A stretch of DNA of 64,000 nt from an uncultured delta proteobacterium (GCA_903911145.1 CAIWCD010000030.1:1-64000), one strand, 5' to 3'; shown: positions 1 through 15,115, counted from the stretch's first letter. Numbers and translations are program-made. Notes: generated by a model from the letters alone, not told the origin.

Positions 1-84
1 AGCCGGGTCGCCCGTCTCATCCGCCAGCGCTCTCGAGCCTCGGCGCGCTGGCTACGCGAGGCTACTTTTCCGCCGCCGCGCCGC

Positions 85-409
85 GTGTCACCCCGCGCTC
101 AGGATGATCGCTCCGCCGCGGTTTGCGATGATCGCTTCCACTGGTATCGCGCGGGAAAGACCATCGACGGCAAACACACGCCGTATATGAGCTTCAGCAC
201 CGGGTTTCGGAATACGAATTACAACCGGGACGGCTCTGACGCCGGTGCGGTTGTCTACGCGCTGAAGTCGTTTCCCATGAACGTCTTTGTAACCCCTGAG
301 ATCATGAGATGGGCAGTCGACTGCGTTCGCGCCGCGCGCGACGAGGTGGAGGCAGAAGATCGGACCGGCCGAGCTTCGCCTGCACCCGAAATGCACGCCG
401 CTCGAGCCG

Positions 410-426
<17 letters not shown>
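85..426 (+). CDS. Hypothetical protein, possibly the 3' end of a longer gene
   Basis: The frame is open from the left edge of the window, and GTG at 85 is only the first in-window start, so the gene may begin outside. Residues from about 20 to 95 look protein-like, with mixed composition and aromatic and charged residues. The first 20 and last 15 residues are low-complexity. I recognise no family. The gene ends tail-to-tail with the collagen-like gene on the other strand, overlapping it by about 17 bases. It could be a remnant or a spurious frame, and confidence is modest. Confidence 0.35.
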
Positions 427-2368
<1,942 letters not shown>

Positions 2369-2457
2369 GGCTCGTCTTTCCCGACGACGCGCGCATTGCA
2401 CCAATCTGGTGCGTGCACCGTCATGGTCCGAACAGCTCCTGCATGCGCCGCGCCGTC

Positions 2458-5169
2458 CTACGCCTCCGCGCGCCCTCCATCCGCTGCGTCGAGGGCCGCG
2501 TTGAGCGCCTCCATGAATTCATTCACGCGAATCGGCTTGGTGATGTACCGGAGAAATCCTGCCTTCAGCCCTTTGGAAACATCGCGCTCCATCGCGTTGG
2601 CGCTCAGCGCGATCACGGGGATGCGCGCGGTGGAGAGATGCGAGCGAAGCCGTCGGAGGGATTCAAATCCATTGATTCCGGGCACGTTGATATCCATCAG
2701 GATGACGTCGGGCAACGTCGCGCGGGCGATCTCCACGCCCGAGAGCCCATTGGTTGCGGTCAGGAGATGAATATCGGGTTGGCGCGCGACGATCTGCGCG
2801 ATCAACTTCATATTGGCCGGATTATCCTCAACGTAGAGGAGCGTGTGCTTCCGCTCAATGGTGCGCGGCGCGGCTCCATGCGTGGTAAGCGGATCCGTCG
2901 CTGCGGTCACGAGGTGAGGCTCGGCAACCGTGATCAGCTCAAACCAGAAAGTACTGCCCAGCCCAACAGTACTCTCCACTCCAATCGAGCCACCCATCAG
3001 CTCAACGAGCTGCTTCGACACCACCAGACCAATTCCTGTGCCCTCTTCGCCGCCACCCTCCTGGCCGAGGCGATTAAATGGCTGGAAGAGCTGCCGCAGC
3101 TGATCCGGAGCCAATCCCGCTCCCGTGTCCTTGATGCTCACGCGCGTGCGGCCGGGCACACTTTCGGCGCAGTCGACGGTTACCGTTCCCTTGGCGACGT
3201 TGTATTTAATCGCGTTGGAGAGAAGGTTGATTAATACCTGCTTCAAGCGCATCCGGTCGGCGCTGACAAAGCGCGCAGGCGAAATCGACGGGAAGATCAG
3301 CGTGACCCCGTGCTGCTGCGCCTGTGGTTCGATCATCCCCTGGCATTCGACGAGCACCTCGGCCAACGACACCGGCTCCTCCGAGAGCGGCACTTGCCGC
3401 GACTCGATCTTCGCCAGATCGAGAACCTCGTTGATCAGCGCGAGCAGGTGCCATCCCGCGAGGAGAATCTGCGCAATGCTGGTCGCCTGGATCCCGGTCG
3501 GCGGAGGAGTTTCAGACTCAAGGAGTTGGGCGAATCCAAGAATGGCATTCAGCGGTGTTCTCAGTTCGTGACTCATGGCCGAGAGAAAATCCGACTTCGC
3601 GAGGTTCGCCTGATCGGCGCTCGAACGGGCGTTCTCCAGTTCCGTATTCTTCTCGAGCAGCACACGCTCGAGCGCCGCGCGTTCGTCCTCCATCTGCTTG
3701 CGCGCGGTAATGTCGCGAAAGACGCCAGTCAGATATCGCTCGCCGTTCAATGACATCTCGCTGAGTGCAAACTCAAGCGGGAAGCGGCTTCCGTTACTGC
3801 GCACGCCTGAAACCGTTGACGCCCCCATGCGCGGACCGGCGATGCGCCTGTCGAGAAAGCCGCTTTTCTCATACTGGGCAAGCTCTGGAATCAGAGTGCT
3901 GATGCTCCGGCCCACAAGCTCCGCGGCGGAATAGCCGAATAGCTTCTGCGCAGCGGGATTCACCGATTCAATCATCCCTCCAGAGGCGTGCAAGGTCATG
4001 ATTCCATCGGCCACGGAATCGAGAATGGTCTGGAGCAGCGCAGCGCCGTCGTGCAGTGCACGCTGCGCGGCGTACTCTGCGCTGACATCCCGAAACACCA
4101 GAACCGCGCCCACCACGGCCCCGCTGCGATCACGAATCGGCGCACAGCTATCCGCGATCGCCCGTTCAGCGCCATCCCGCGCAATCAGAACGGTATGGTT
4201 CTCCATTCCTTGAATGGTCCCGCACGCGAGCGTCGCGGTGATCGGAATCGCACACGGGCGGCGGGTAGTCTGGTTGATCAACCGGAGGATCTCCTCCATC
4301 GGCCTGCCTGTCGCCGCCGACTGGGTCCAACCGGTCAGGCGCTCGGCGACGGGATTCAACATCGTCACCCGGCCGGTCGCGTCGGTGGTGAGCACCGCGT
4401 CGCCAATCGATGAGAGCGTGACGCCGAGCCGCTCCTCGCTGCCTTGCAGCTCGGTGTGGACTTCCGTCAGCTTGCGGTTCGCCTCGCTCTGCTCCTCGAG
4501 CCGGGCCTGCGTATTGCGGTGCGTGGCGGCCGCCAGAGCGGATTGAGCCTGCCGCTGGAGCAGCGCGGCAAACCAGAGCGCGAGCAGCAGTCCGCAGAGG
4601 CTGGCGAAGACAATCATGCTGAAGAGGCGGTGCATATCGGACTGGAAATTACGTTCGTGCTGCAGGAGATCGGCCTGCTCGAGCGCAACCATCGCAGCGA
4701 CCTCGACACGAATTAAATCCATCTGGTGTTTACCTACGCCGCTCGACACCCGAGCAATGACCTCCGGGAGATGATTGGCGCGGCGCAAGGCGATGACTTG
4801 CGCCAACTCGGCCAGCTTCTCACGGACCAGCGGCGCAATCACCTCGAGGTGCGCGCGCGCGCTCCCTGGGCCGACCAGCGTTGATAACTGCTCTTCGTCG
4901 TCAGCGATGCGATCGCGCACAGCCAGGTAGGGCTCGAGAAAAGCTTCGTCTCCCGTCAGGCTGTACCCGCGTTGGCCGGTCTCTGCGTCCTTTAATGAAG
5001 AGAGAAGCGCCTCGGTTCCGCTGATGACGAGGCTCGAGTGCTGGCGCGCCTGCGCCGTCTGCTCGATCTGCCGGAATGCCCAGAACGACGTAGCCACGCC
5101 AATCCCGAGCACGAGCGTGGCGCCGAGGACTGAACCAACCACCCGAGTTGTCATATGCAAGGCAATCAC
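2458..5169 (-). CDS. Membrane hybrid sensor histidine kinase with C-terminal receiver
   Basis: This 903-residue kinase has an N-terminal membrane helix (about 10-32), an extracytoplasmic segment of CHASE3 type (about 40-180) and a second helix (about 183-204). Two PAS domains follow (about 245-360 and 375-490). The HisKA dimerisation domain carries the phospho-acceptor His 534 in SHELRTPLN, followed by an HATPase domain with DTGAG and GTGIGL boxes. The C-terminal receiver has an acidic pair near 781-782, phospho-acceptor Asp 826 and conserved Lys 878. No DNA-binding output is present, so it probably feeds a phosphorelay. GTG 5169 is used; ATG 5154 is an alternative. The gene lies 89 bases upstream of the collagen-like gene on the same strand. 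The stimulus is unknown. Confidence 0.92.
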   Translation of the reverse strand: MIALHMTTRVVGSVLGATLVLGIGVATSFWAFRQIEQTAQARQHSSLVISGTEALLSSLKDAETGQRGYSLTGDEAFLEPYLAVRDRIADDEEQLSTLVGPGSARAHLEVIAPLVREKLAELAQVIALRRANHLPEVIARVSSGVGKHQMDLIRVEVAAMVALEQADLLQHERNFQSDMHRLFSMIVFASLCGLLLALWFAALLQRQAQSALAAATHRNTQARLEEQSEANRKLTEVHTELQGSEERLGVTLSSIGDAVLTTDATGRVTMLNPVAERLTGWTQSAATGRPMEEILRLINQTTRRPCAIPITATLACGTIQGMENHTVLIARDGAERAIADSCAPIRDRSGAVVGAVLVFRDVSAEYAAQRALHDGAALLQTILDSVADGIMTLHASGGMIESVNPAAQKLFGYSAAELVGRSISTLIPELAQYEKSGFLDRRIAGPRMGASTVSGVRSNGSRFPLEFALSEMSLNGERYLTGVFRDITARKQMEDERAALERVLLEKNTELENARSSADQANLAKSDFLSAMSHELRTPLNAILGFAQLLESETPPPTGIQATSIAQILLAGWHLLALINEVLDLAKIESRQVPLSEEPVSLAEVLVECQGMIEPQAQQHGVTLIFPSISPARFVSADRMRLKQVLINLLSNAIKYNVAKGTVTVDCAESVPGRTRVSIKDTGAGLAPDQLRQLFQPFNRLGQEGGGEEGTGIGLVVSKQLVELMGGSIGVESTVGLGSTFWFELITVAEPHLVTAATDPLTTHGAAPRTIERKHTLLYVEDNPANMKLIAQIVARQPDIHLLTATNGLSGVEIARATLPDVILMDINVPGINGFESLRRLRSHLSTARIPVIALSANAMERDVSKGLKAGFLRYITKPIRVNEFMEALNAALDAADGGRAEA

Positions 5170-5188
5170 CGCGGCGAGATGTGGGGCA

Positions 5189-6121
5189 TTAAGGATGCGT
5201 AAAAATCAACTGGATCAACTGGTAGGTAATCGCGGGAGAGCCGTTGTTGATGATGATGATGTTGCGGGTCTGGGGCCTGGAAACGCTGATGCCCATCAGC
5301 CCCAGGTCGCGGGTTGCGATGGACTGTGAAGACCCTCGGAGCGCGACATGTTTCTTCGCTGGATCATTGAACGACGCGTCGACGGTCGCGAACGTCGGCG
5401 GGGTTCCGAGCGTGTCGAGGTCGATGACGTACTGGATGCCGGCGACAGTTCCCTGCGTGAGCTGGATCGTTCCGTTGGTCAGCCAGATGACGTTCCGCGA
5501 GGTGACGCGGACGTCTACCTTGGCCAGCGATACGGATTCATTCGGGGCCGGAATGACCAACGCGGACGGGGTGGACGCGGAGACAGCGTAGCTGGTGACG
5601 ACCGTGACTGACGTGGCGTTGATATCGTCGGAATAGGCCATCTGAACGGTGAAATCGGTGTTGAATGAGAGGTCCGGCTGCACGTGAAAGTTCGCGTAGA
5701 ACTGCGTGCCGCCCGCTCCGTTCAAACGGAACGCGACGCCGGTTGCGGCAAATGGCACATCGAGGGGAAAGGGGACGACAGGAGAGTAGGAGACTGTCGC
5801 TGTCGGAGTGCCGGCCTTGATGAGTGTCACCGCGAGCGCGCAGTTCGCGTCACTGGAAACAACGGAAAGCTGCGTCTCGCCGACGACGAACTTGTATCCG
5901 TTGAGTGCGATCGCCCAGGATCCGCTGCGCGCAAGGCATTGGGCTCCATAGGTACCTTCAATGGCCATCACCGTCGTGGACGAGATCAGCGCCGATTGGA
6001 GATCGATCAGTTCCGCGTCTGCGCGAACGCTGTCGGGCGTATTTTGACCCGAGCCGCAGGCGGCGAATGCCAGTACGACCATCAACAGGCGTCCAGCGCT
6101 GGGTTCCTGCAGTGCGAGCAT
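5189..6121 (-). CDS. Lipoprotein of unknown function, intact paralogue of the gene at 6485
   Basis: This is a 310-residue protein. The N-terminal hydrophobic stretch ends in LAFAAC, consistent with lipidation at Cys 22. A GGAG sits about 11 bases before the ATG. The body is beta-rich with conserved segments MAIEGTYG, TQFYANF, YVIDLDT and a C-terminal YQL-x-Q-hydrophobic ending. These recur in the same order in the divergently transcribed gene that starts at 6485, so the two are paralogues. I recognise no domain family. It lies just upstream of the hybrid kinase on the same strand, with 19 bases between them, so the two may be co-transcribed. A sensing partnership is possible but only suggested by position. 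Confidence 0.75.
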   Translation of the reverse strand: MLALQEPSAGRLLMVVLAFAACGSGQNTPDSVRADAELIDLQSALISSTTVMAIEGTYGAQCLARSGSWAIALNGYKFVVGETQLSVVSSDANCALAVTLIKAGTPTATVSYSPVVPFPLDVPFAATGVAFRLNGAGGTQFYANFHVQPDLSFNTDFTVQMAYSDDINATSVTVVTSYAVSASTPSALVIPAPNESVSLAKVDVRVTSRNVIWLTNGTIQLTQGTVAGIQYVIDLDTLGTPPTFATVDASFNDPAKKHVALRGSSQSIATRDLGLMGISVSRPQTRNIIIINNGSPAITYQLIQLIFTHP

Positions 6122-6484
6122 TCCAGGCTCCGGTCAGAAGTCACGCACGTCGAACGTGCGCGAGTGTTCGTATGCCGTCGATGGTCGGCGGACCCGATCT
6201 CGTGAGCTGACCGGCAAGCTGCTGTTGCGTGGATACGCATCCAACGTGCCACCGCGGATCGAGGCGGCGCGCGCGCGGGGAGCTGCTCACGGGTGTTCGC
6301 AGCCACATCGTCAAACGTTCGCGATACGTCCCGTGGCGGCTAAATCAGGGTTCGTCGCATCAATGTCTGGCGCGCGCCGATCGCGGCTGCTGCTCGGCAT
6401 CTATGCTTCATCCGGGCGCGTGGCGCGAACGATGCACACGGGCGTTGCTCCATCAACAGCCGACAGGCCAACCGGGAGCGAAAG
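6122..6484. other. Intergenic region between the divergent lipoprotein paralogues
   Basis: This is a 363-base spacer that must hold the promoters of both divergent genes. I see no credible gene. A short inverted repeat (GCACG-TCGAA-CGTGC, near 6142-6158) and a ribosome binding site (GGGAG) just before 6485 are the only structures noted. No riboswitch or RNA motif was recognised. Confidence 0.5.
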
Positions 6485-9734
<3,250 letters not shown>

Positions 9735-9743
9735 GGCCCGCCA

Positions 9744-11882
9744 ATGAGATCATTAATCGCCATCTTTTCGTTGGCGCTGGTGGCCGCCGGCTGCAACAGC
9801 GATAGTCTGACTTCGTCGCATATCTTTGGACCGGACGGCGCGACGGGCGCCACAGGTGCAATCGGCGCAACCGGAGCGACGAGCGCGACCGGAGCAATGG
9901 GAGCCACAGGCGCGACGGGCGCGACTGGCTCTGCGGGAGCGAGCGGCATCGCTGGCGTCGACGGCACGACGGGCGCGACGGGAGCAGTCGGCAATTCGGG
10001 AAATACCGGCGCAAATGGAATGACGGGTGATACCGGCGCAACAGGCGTTGGCGGCGTCACTGGCGGCGTCGGCGCGACGGGAAATGTTGGCGCGAACGGC
10101 GCGACTGGAGCCACCGGCGCAACTGGCACGAGCGGGGCCAGCGGCGTTACGGGCGGGCCAGGCGTGACCGGAGCGACCGGTGCCACTGGAGCCACCGGAG
10201 CATCGGGAAATGCCGGAGCAACCGGCGCGACGGGCGCGCATGGATCCACGGGCGCAACCGGTGTCGTCGGGGCGACCGGTACAACAGGGCATGCAGGCGC
10301 CACCGGTGCGACGGGAACGAATGGCGCGACGGGAGCCACCGGAGCTGGCGGTGCAAGCGGTTCAACCGGTAGCGGTGGCGCAGCGGGCGCAACGGGCGCG
10401 ACCGGCGCGACGGGATCGACAGGCATTGCTGGTGCAACGGGCGCAACCGGCAACAACGGAAGCAACGGCGTGAGCGGAACGACCGGACATATCGGAACGA
10501 CAGGGGCAACCGGCGCAACCGGAGCAACGGGCGCAACCGGCGCGACCGGACCGACAGGACAGATCATCTGGCAGACGATTACGACCTCGACGACGGCGCT
10601 GCCCAACTATGGATATATCGTCAATGCGGCCGCGCTCACGGACGGCGGACCTGCTGCGACGGTTACTCTGCCCGCAACCGCGTCATTAACGGTCGGGCAG
10701 GAGGTTGATATTGTCGGCGAGGGGAGCGGCGGATTCGCCGTCGCTGCCAATAGCGGGCAGTCGATTCAATTCTCCTCGAACGATATCCTCTCCGATCACT
10801 GGTATGACCGGACCCTCGGTACGAGCGCGTCCGGTCATCCCTGGTATGCGCTCTCCTCCGACTCCAGTGGGCAGTATCTCGGCGCCGTTGCCCAGGGCGG
10901 CGATCTCTGGACCTCGGCCAATGCAGGCGCCACCTGGATCAACCGGACCACGGGTACGTCACAGAGCGGCTTGATGTGGTCGACCATCGCTTCGGACTCC
11001 ACGGGCGCCTATCTCGCTGCGGGCCTCTTTTCCGGAACGGGAGATATCTGGACTTCGAATAACGGCGGCGAGAGCTGGGTGAATCGGACCACGGGCCACG
11101 CGGCCTCCGGAAAAAGCTGGTCGGCGATTGCGTCGGATGCGACCGGCCAGAAGCTCGTCGCGGTCGCCTGGGCCGGTGATATCTGGACGTCGAGTGACTA
11201 TGGTGCGAACTGGATCAATCGGACGACGGCGACAGTGGCTTCAGGCAAGCATTGGTCGAACGTCGCCTCCGACGCGAGCGGCGTTCATCTCGTTGCCGTC
11301 GTTGCCGACACGAAAGCGAATTTCCCCGCAGGGGATATCTGGACCTCGAGCAACTCCGGCGCGACCTGGGCCCCTGCGACTGCAGGCTCAACTGCGGGAG
11401 GCTCATCGTGCGGGAAGCTCTGTGCGGTGGTGACGTCGAATTTCGACGGAAATATCCTCGTCGCTGCGACCGAGGGCAGCGATCTCTGGGTATCTCATGA
11501 CGCAGGCGGCACCTGGGTGAACAGCACCGCGGGCACGGCCGCTTCGGGATTGAGCTGGTTCTCGCTCGCGTCAAATGCCGGCGGCGATATCCTCTACGCC
11601 GCCTCATATGCAGGCGGAATCTGGAGATCCCTCGACAGTGGTGCGACGTGGCTCAATATCACCGCGGGTACGCCAGCGGCCGGCCTGACCTGGTTTGCCA
11701 TTGCCTCCGATTCGGCGGGCATTCACCACGTTGCGGGCTCATATGGCTCGGATATCTGGACCGACGGAGCGCTCACCAGCGCGCTGCTCGTCGCAAAGCA
11801 GAGTGCGACGCTCCACCTCATATACGGCGGAAGCGGAATCTTCTATGCCTTCTATGTAGCGGGTAATATCGTTGCCTATTGA
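9744..11882 (+). CDS. Collagen-like lipoprotein with seven-repeat Asp-box propeller (second tandem copy)
   Basis: This 712-residue protein has the same architecture as its neighbour nine bases upstream. The signal peptide has Cys 17 in LVAAGC. The Gly-X-Y stalk runs over about residues 29-273. A beta segment with LPAT and GQEVDI motifs follows, then seven repeats of about 50 residues carrying [AS]-S-[DN] motifs and Asp-boxes such as S-x-N-x-G-x-TW, and a C-terminal segment ending in GNIVAY. The two proteins align closely in the propeller and flanks but differ in the exact triplet order of the stalk, consistent with tandem duplication followed by stalk reshuffling. They are probably one transcription unit. 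The binding target is unknown; Asp-box propellers occur in sialidases and in non-enzymatic binding proteins, and I cannot identify catalytic residues. Confidence 0.82.
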   Translation: MRSLIAIFSLALVAAGCNSDSLTSSHIFGPDGATGATGAIGATGATSATGAMGATGATGATGSAGASGIAGVDGTTGATGAVGNSGNTGANGMTGDTGATGVGGVTGGVGATGNVGANGATGATGATGTSGASGVTGGPGVTGATGATGATGASGNAGATGATGAHGSTGATGVVGATGTTGHAGATGATGTNGATGATGAGGASGSTGSGGAAGATGATGATGSTGIAGATGATGNNGSNGVSGTTGHIGTTGATGATGATGATGATGPTGQIIWQTITTSTTALPNYGYIVNAAALTDGGPAATVTLPATASLTVGQEVDIVGEGSGGFAVAANSGQSIQFSSNDILSDHWYDRTLGTSASGHPWYALSSDSSGQYLGAVAQGGDLWTSANAGATWINRTTGTSQSGLMWSTIASDSTGAYLAAGLFSGTGDIWTSNNGGESWVNRTTGHAASGKSWSAIASDATGQKLVAVAWAGDIWTSSDYGANWINRTTATVASGKHWSNVASDASGVHLVAVVADTKANFPAGDIWTSSNSGATWAPATAGSTAGGSSCGKLCAVVTSNFDGNILVAATEGSDLWVSHDAGGTWVNSTAGTAASGLSWFSLASNAGGDILYAASYAGGIWRSLDSGATWLNITAGTPAAGLTWFAIASDSAGIHHVAGSYGSDIWTDGALTSALLVAKQSATLHLIYGGSGIFYAFYVAGNIVAY
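9828..10562 (+). repeat. Collagen-coding repeat tract of the second copy
   Basis: Gly-X-Y coding sequence with 9-bp periodicity encodes mostly Gly-Ala-Thr triplets. It differs from the first copy in the order of non-Thr triplets. Confidence 0.75.
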
Positions 11883-11926
11883 GAAACAGAGCTGGGTAGC
11901 GCAGGTGGCGCCCTTGGGGGGGAGCG

Positions 11927-12373
11927 ATGAACGACAAGGTTGAATCCGCGCAGCGTGCGGCGGATGCTGTCGCGGGGAAGAAGGCGCGAATTCTGCTCGC
12001 CGAGGACAATCTGTTCAACCAACAAGTCGCGCTCGGTGCGCTCGATAGCTCCCGATATACCGTTGATATGGTCGATGACGGCAACGCGGTCCTGGGCGCT
12101 CTGGAGCGGACCCATTACGATCTGATTCTGATGGACTGCATGATGCCGGGACTCGATGGATACCAGACCACGCGACTGATTCGTTCGAGCAAGGCACTCG
12201 GTGCGATGAGTGCGATCCCGATCGTTGCGCTGACGGCCAATGGATCCAAAGAGGCGCGCCAGCGATGCAGTGAGGCCGGGATGAATAACTTCATCGCCAA
12301 GCCAATCGATTTCGAGCTGCTCGTTGCGACGGTCGAGAAGTGGCTGGCCGCGCCGAGGCCGGTAGGTGGTTGA
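11927..12373 (+). CDS. Single-domain response regulator (receiver only)
   Basis: This is a 148-residue CheY-like receiver. The acidic pair is Glu 26/Asp 27 (LAEDN), the phospho-acceptor is Asp 70 (LILMD) in the MPGLDG context, the conserved Thr lies in ALTAN, and Lys 125 is in AKPI. No output domain follows, so it acts through protein contacts or as a phosphorelay intermediate. A GGGGGGAG ribosome binding site precedes the ATG. It sits 44 bases after the second collagen-propeller gene on the same strand. The receiver type resembles those fused to hybrid kinases, and the hybrid kinase at 2458-5169 is a plausible partner, but this is inferred only from proximity. Confidence 0.9.
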   Translation: MNDKVESAQRAADAVAGKKARILLAEDNLFNQQVALGALDSSRYTVDMVDDGNAVLGALERTHYDLILMDCMMPGLDGYQTTRLIRSSKALGAMSAIPIVALTANGSKEARQRCSEAGMNNFIAKPIDFELLVATVEKWLAAPRPVGG

Positions 12374-12388
12374 GACACTGCGTTCAAC

Positions 12389-12412
12389 GCACCTGCGGTG
12401 TCTGGCAGGTGC
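12389..12412 (+). terminator. Hairpin after the receiver gene
   Basis: A perfect 8-bp stem (GCACCTGC at 12389-12396 with GCAGGTGC at 12405-12412) and an 8-base loop are followed by TTACTT. It lies 15 bases past the stop codon, at a sensible place to end the collagen-receiver transcript. Confidence 0.5.
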
Positions 12413-12485
12413 TTACTTGGCGCGGATTGTTGACTTCCCGTCGAATTAAACGAGCCATTACGCAATTGCGCCGGTGTTCTGTTGA

Positions 12486-12593
12486 TTAAAACACATTAGA
12501 ATCGTCTGGCGTCGCCGCGCGCTGCGACCGGCCGGGTTTTCTGAACAGCCAGATGCCAACGGCGATTAACAAGAGCATATAGTGCTTACTCAT
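12486..12593 (-). CDS. Possible 35-residue single-helix membrane peptide
   Basis: ATG at 12593 on the minus strand opens a short frame starting MSKHYMLLLIAVGIWLFRK. It has one membrane helix followed by a basic and then a polar tail. Its start overlaps the divergent start of the lipoprotein at 12592, which is unusual, and the ribosome binding site is weak. The composition is better than random for a small protein, but no homologue is known to me. Confidence 0.25.
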   Translation of the reverse strand: MSKHYMLLLIAVGIWLFRKPGRSQRAATPDDSNVF

Positions 12594-13110
12594 GGCCTCG
12601 CGGCGCGGTTCGACAACCGATCGATGGCGCATGGCCACGCACGCATGGCTGGGCTTCTGCGCGCTGTTGTTGCCCGGACTGTTGTCAGGCTGCTCGTCGT
12701 CGAAGATCGATCCGCGCGGCACCTGGCAGCGCCAGCAGGCAATCTTTGCTTGCGACTGGGAGGGTGGGCGCAACATCGGGCGGATGACATTCGGGAGCGA
12801 TGGTTCATTCTCCGAGAAGGCCCGGTTTGACTGGACGGACCGCACCTTCCTGACGAGCGCGAGCGGGCGCTGGTCAATGGACGGCGACCACCTGACCATC
12901 ACGCTCAAACAGATCTCGGGTCGCGACGAGGTTGCTCCCGACAGCGAGCATCTTCAGCTCATCTTCAAGGCGGCCTATCGAGACAAGATGCTCGCCCTCA
13001 CGCTGCTCACCGCCGTGCACGATGAGGCAAGTCAGAATAAATTCCTCAAGCTGATCCCGGAAGACGAACTCTGCACCGCCGTCTACCAGCGACTGCCAGA
13101 CGGCGAGTAG
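12592..13110 (+). CDS. Small lipoprotein of unknown function
   Basis: This is a 172-residue protein with a basic N-region, a hydrophobic stretch and a good lipobox, LLSGC, placing the lipidated Cys at residue 34. The mature part contains GTW near its start and FTFGSDGSF-like and GRWSMDGD-like segments, reminiscent of small lipocalin-like or META-type stress lipoproteins. No diagnostic motif lets me name a family. ATG 12631 is an alternative start, but it would remove the basic residues of the signal. It ends 38 bases before the convergent glutaryl-CoA dehydrogenase gene. Confidence 0.65.
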   Translation: MASRRGSTTDRWRMATHAWLGFCALLLPGLLSGCSSSKIDPRGTWQRQQAIFACDWEGGRNIGRMTFGSDGSFSEKARFDWTDRTFLTSASGRWSMDGDHLTITLKQISGRDEVAPDSEHLQLIFKAAYRDKMLALTLLTAVHDEASQNKFLKLIPEDELCTAVYQRLPDGE

Positions 13111-13147
13111 AAGAGGATCCGCGTTGTTGCGGCGCAGCCTCGAACGC

Positions 13148-14320
13148 TCAGGAAAACGCGTCGACGCCAGTGATGGCGCGGCCGAGCGCGAGCGTGTGCA
13201 CCTCGTGCGTCCCCTCATAGGTCAGCACTGACTCGAGATTCTGCGCGTGCCGCATGACCGGATAGTCGGCCATGATTCCATTGGCGCCGAGCACTGTGCG
13301 CGCCGAGCGTGCCGTTTCAATCGCCGTACGCACGCAATCCCTCTTGGCGAGGCTGACCTGCGTCGGCGTCAACGTTCCGCGGTCTTTTAATCCCGATAAA
13401 TGATTGACGAGGAGGTGCCCGTTGATAATCCCGGACGCCATCTCGACGAGCTTCTGCTGCGTGAGTTGAAAGCCAGCGATCGGCTTGCCGAACTGCTTGC
13501 GCTCCTGCGAATAGGCGACGGCGGTATCGAAGCAGGAGAGCGCGGCGCCGAGCACGCCCCAGGCGATTCCGAAGCGGGCCTGCGTCAGACAGGAGAGCGG
13601 ACCTTTTAATCCCTGAACACCGGGGAGCACGTTGGCGTCGGGAACGAAGCATCCTTCGAGCGCGATCTCGCCGGTCCACGAAGCGCGAAGGCTGTGCTTG
13701 CCGTGCATGCGCGGCGTGGAGAAGCCGGCGAAGCCGCGCTCGACGAGGAAGCCGCGGATGCTGCTGGCGTCCTCTCCTGTCTTGGCCCAGACGACCGCGA
13801 TGCCCGCGACGGGCGCGTTGGTGATCCACATCTTCGCGCCGTCGAGGACGTAGCCGCCGTCGACCTTCTTCGCGCGCGTGCGCATCGAGCCGGGGTCGCT
13901 GCCGCTGTCGGGTTCGGTCAATCCGAAGCAGCCGATCAGCTCTCCGCGCGCCATCCGCGGAAGGAATCGCTCGCGCTGCTCCTCGCTGCCGAAGGCGTGG
14001 ATCGGATACATGCATAGGGCGCCTTGAACGCTGGCGAAGCTGCGCAGGCCGCTGTCGACATATTCGAGCTCGCGCATGGTCAGGCCATATCCGGCGGCGT
14101 CCATCCCCGCGCAGCCGTAGCCGTGCAGCTGCGCACCGAGCACACCGAGCTGCGCGATCTCAGGCACCAGCTCGTCGGGGAAGCGTTCGTCGTCCCACGC
14201 CTTCTGCAGCACGGGCGCGTATCGCTCGCGCGCGAAGCGGCGCACGCTATCGCGCACGAGGCGCTGCTCCTCAGTCCAGAGCGATTCGATGGCGAAGAGA
14301 TCGAGCAGGTGCTGCGCCAT
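13148..14320 (-). CDS. gcdH: Glutaryl-CoA dehydrogenase (acyl-CoA dehydrogenase family)
   Basis: The 390-residue flavoenzyme converts glutaryl-CoA to crotonyl-CoA and CO2. The sequence shows the acyl-CoA dehydrogenase FAD/substrate signature FGLTEPDSGSDP and the KMWITNAP segment. The C-terminal YEGTHEVH contains the catalytic Glu position typical of glutaryl-CoA dehydrogenases, followed by LGRAITG as in that subfamily. The length is usual. ATG 14320 is chosen because AAAGG lies seven bases upstream; ATGs at 14326 and 14341 lack a well-placed site. It follows the SDR gene by 48 bases on the same strand. Next to the benzoyl-CoA cluster, its role is the final C5-to-C4 step of the aromatic degradation route. 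Some family members do not decarboxylate, so substrate is inferred. Confidence 0.9.
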   Translation of the reverse strand: MAQHLLDLFAIESLWTEEQRLVRDSVRRFARERYAPVLQKAWDDERFPDELVPEIAQLGVLGAQLHGYGCAGMDAAGYGLTMRELEYVDSGLRSFASVQGALCMYPIHAFGSEEQRERFLPRMARGELIGCFGLTEPDSGSDPGSMRTRAKKVDGGYVLDGAKMWITNAPVAGIAVVWAKTGEDASSIRGFLVERGFAGFSTPRMHGKHSLRASWTGEIALEGCFVPDANVLPGVQGLKGPLSCLTQARFGIAWGVLGAALSCFDTAVAYSQERKQFGKPIAGFQLTQQKLVEMASGIINGHLLVNHLSGLKDRGTLTPTQVSLAKRDCVRTAIETARSARTVLGANGIMADYPVMRHAQNLESVLTYEGTHEVHTLALGRAITGVDAFS

Positions 14321-14368
14321 GGTCATGCCTTTCGGTTGCATGCGTGCGCGGTCGCACGCGAAGGAAAT

Positions 14369-15079
14369 CTAGATAAGCTGGCCGCCATCGACATTGAGCA
14401 GCTGCCCCGTGACGTGGCGGGCTGCGGGCGAGAGGAGAAAAGCGACAACGCGCGAGACATCTTCCGGCGCGGCGATGCGTCCGAGCACCGATTCGTCGGC
14501 GGCCTTCGCGCGCCACTCGGGGGCGAGCGCGCGGGTCATCGGCGTATCGACCATGCCGGGCGCGACCACGTTGACGCGGGCGTTGAATCGACCGAGTTCG
14601 CGCGCGGCTGTCTTCGCGAGTCCGACCAGTCCCGCCTTGCTCGCGGCGTAGGCGCCTTGCCCGACTTTTCCGCGCGTGCCGTTGATGCTGCCGATGAGGA
14701 CGATGCTGCCTGCGCCTGCGGCCTTGAGGCGGGGAGCCATCGCGCGCACGAGGAGAAATCCGCCCGTGAGGTTCACGCGCAGCACGGCATTCCAGGCATC
14801 GAGCGTCTGCTTGACGAGGAGCGCATCGCGCGTGATCCCGGCCGAGTGAACGGCGAGCGTCGGGCGGCCGAGCTCGCTCTCGATCCGCTCAAACGCAGCG
14901 GCAAGGGCTGTCTCGTCGGCGATGTCGCAGGCGATGGCGAGCGCGCATCCGGTGGCCTCGGCCAGATCGAGTCCAGCGACGCGCGCGCCTTGTGCCGCAA
15001 GCTCCGCCGCGATCGCCGCGCCGATTCCCGAGGCCGCTCCCGTGACGACCGCGATCTGTCCTTCGAGGCCTGATTCCAT
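14369..15079 (-). CDS. Short-chain dehydrogenase/reductase, probable 3-hydroxyacyl-CoA dehydrogenase
   Basis: This 236-residue classical SDR has the NAD(P) motif TGAASGIG (13-20), Ser 131 and Y144-x3-K148. The C-terminus, GQLLNVDGGQ, is as in FabG-like enzymes. It is transcribed away from had and towards glutaryl-CoA dehydrogenase, and shares the promoter region with the benzoyl-CoA operon. A likely job is oxidation of 3-hydroxypimeloyl-CoA, formed by ring hydrolysis, to the 3-oxo compound. FabG-type acyl-carrier reduction cannot be excluded from sequence. The ATG at 15079 starts the protein about 12 residues before the Rossmann motif, as usual for the family. Confidence 0.85.
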   Translation of the reverse strand: MESGLEGQIAVVTGAASGIGAAIAAELAAQGARVAGLDLAEATGCALAIACDIADETALAAAFERIESELGRPTLAVHSAGITRDALLVKQTLDAWNAVLRVNLTGGFLLVRAMAPRLKAAGAGSIVLIGSINGTRGKVGQGAYAASKAGLVGLAKTAARELGRFNARVNVVAPGMVDTPMTRALAPEWRAKAADESVLGRIAAPEDVSRVVAFLLSPAARHVTGQLLNVDGGQLI

Positions 15080-15115
15080 GGGTCGCTCCGGGCTGGAACC
15101 ACCAGCGCCGCGTTA

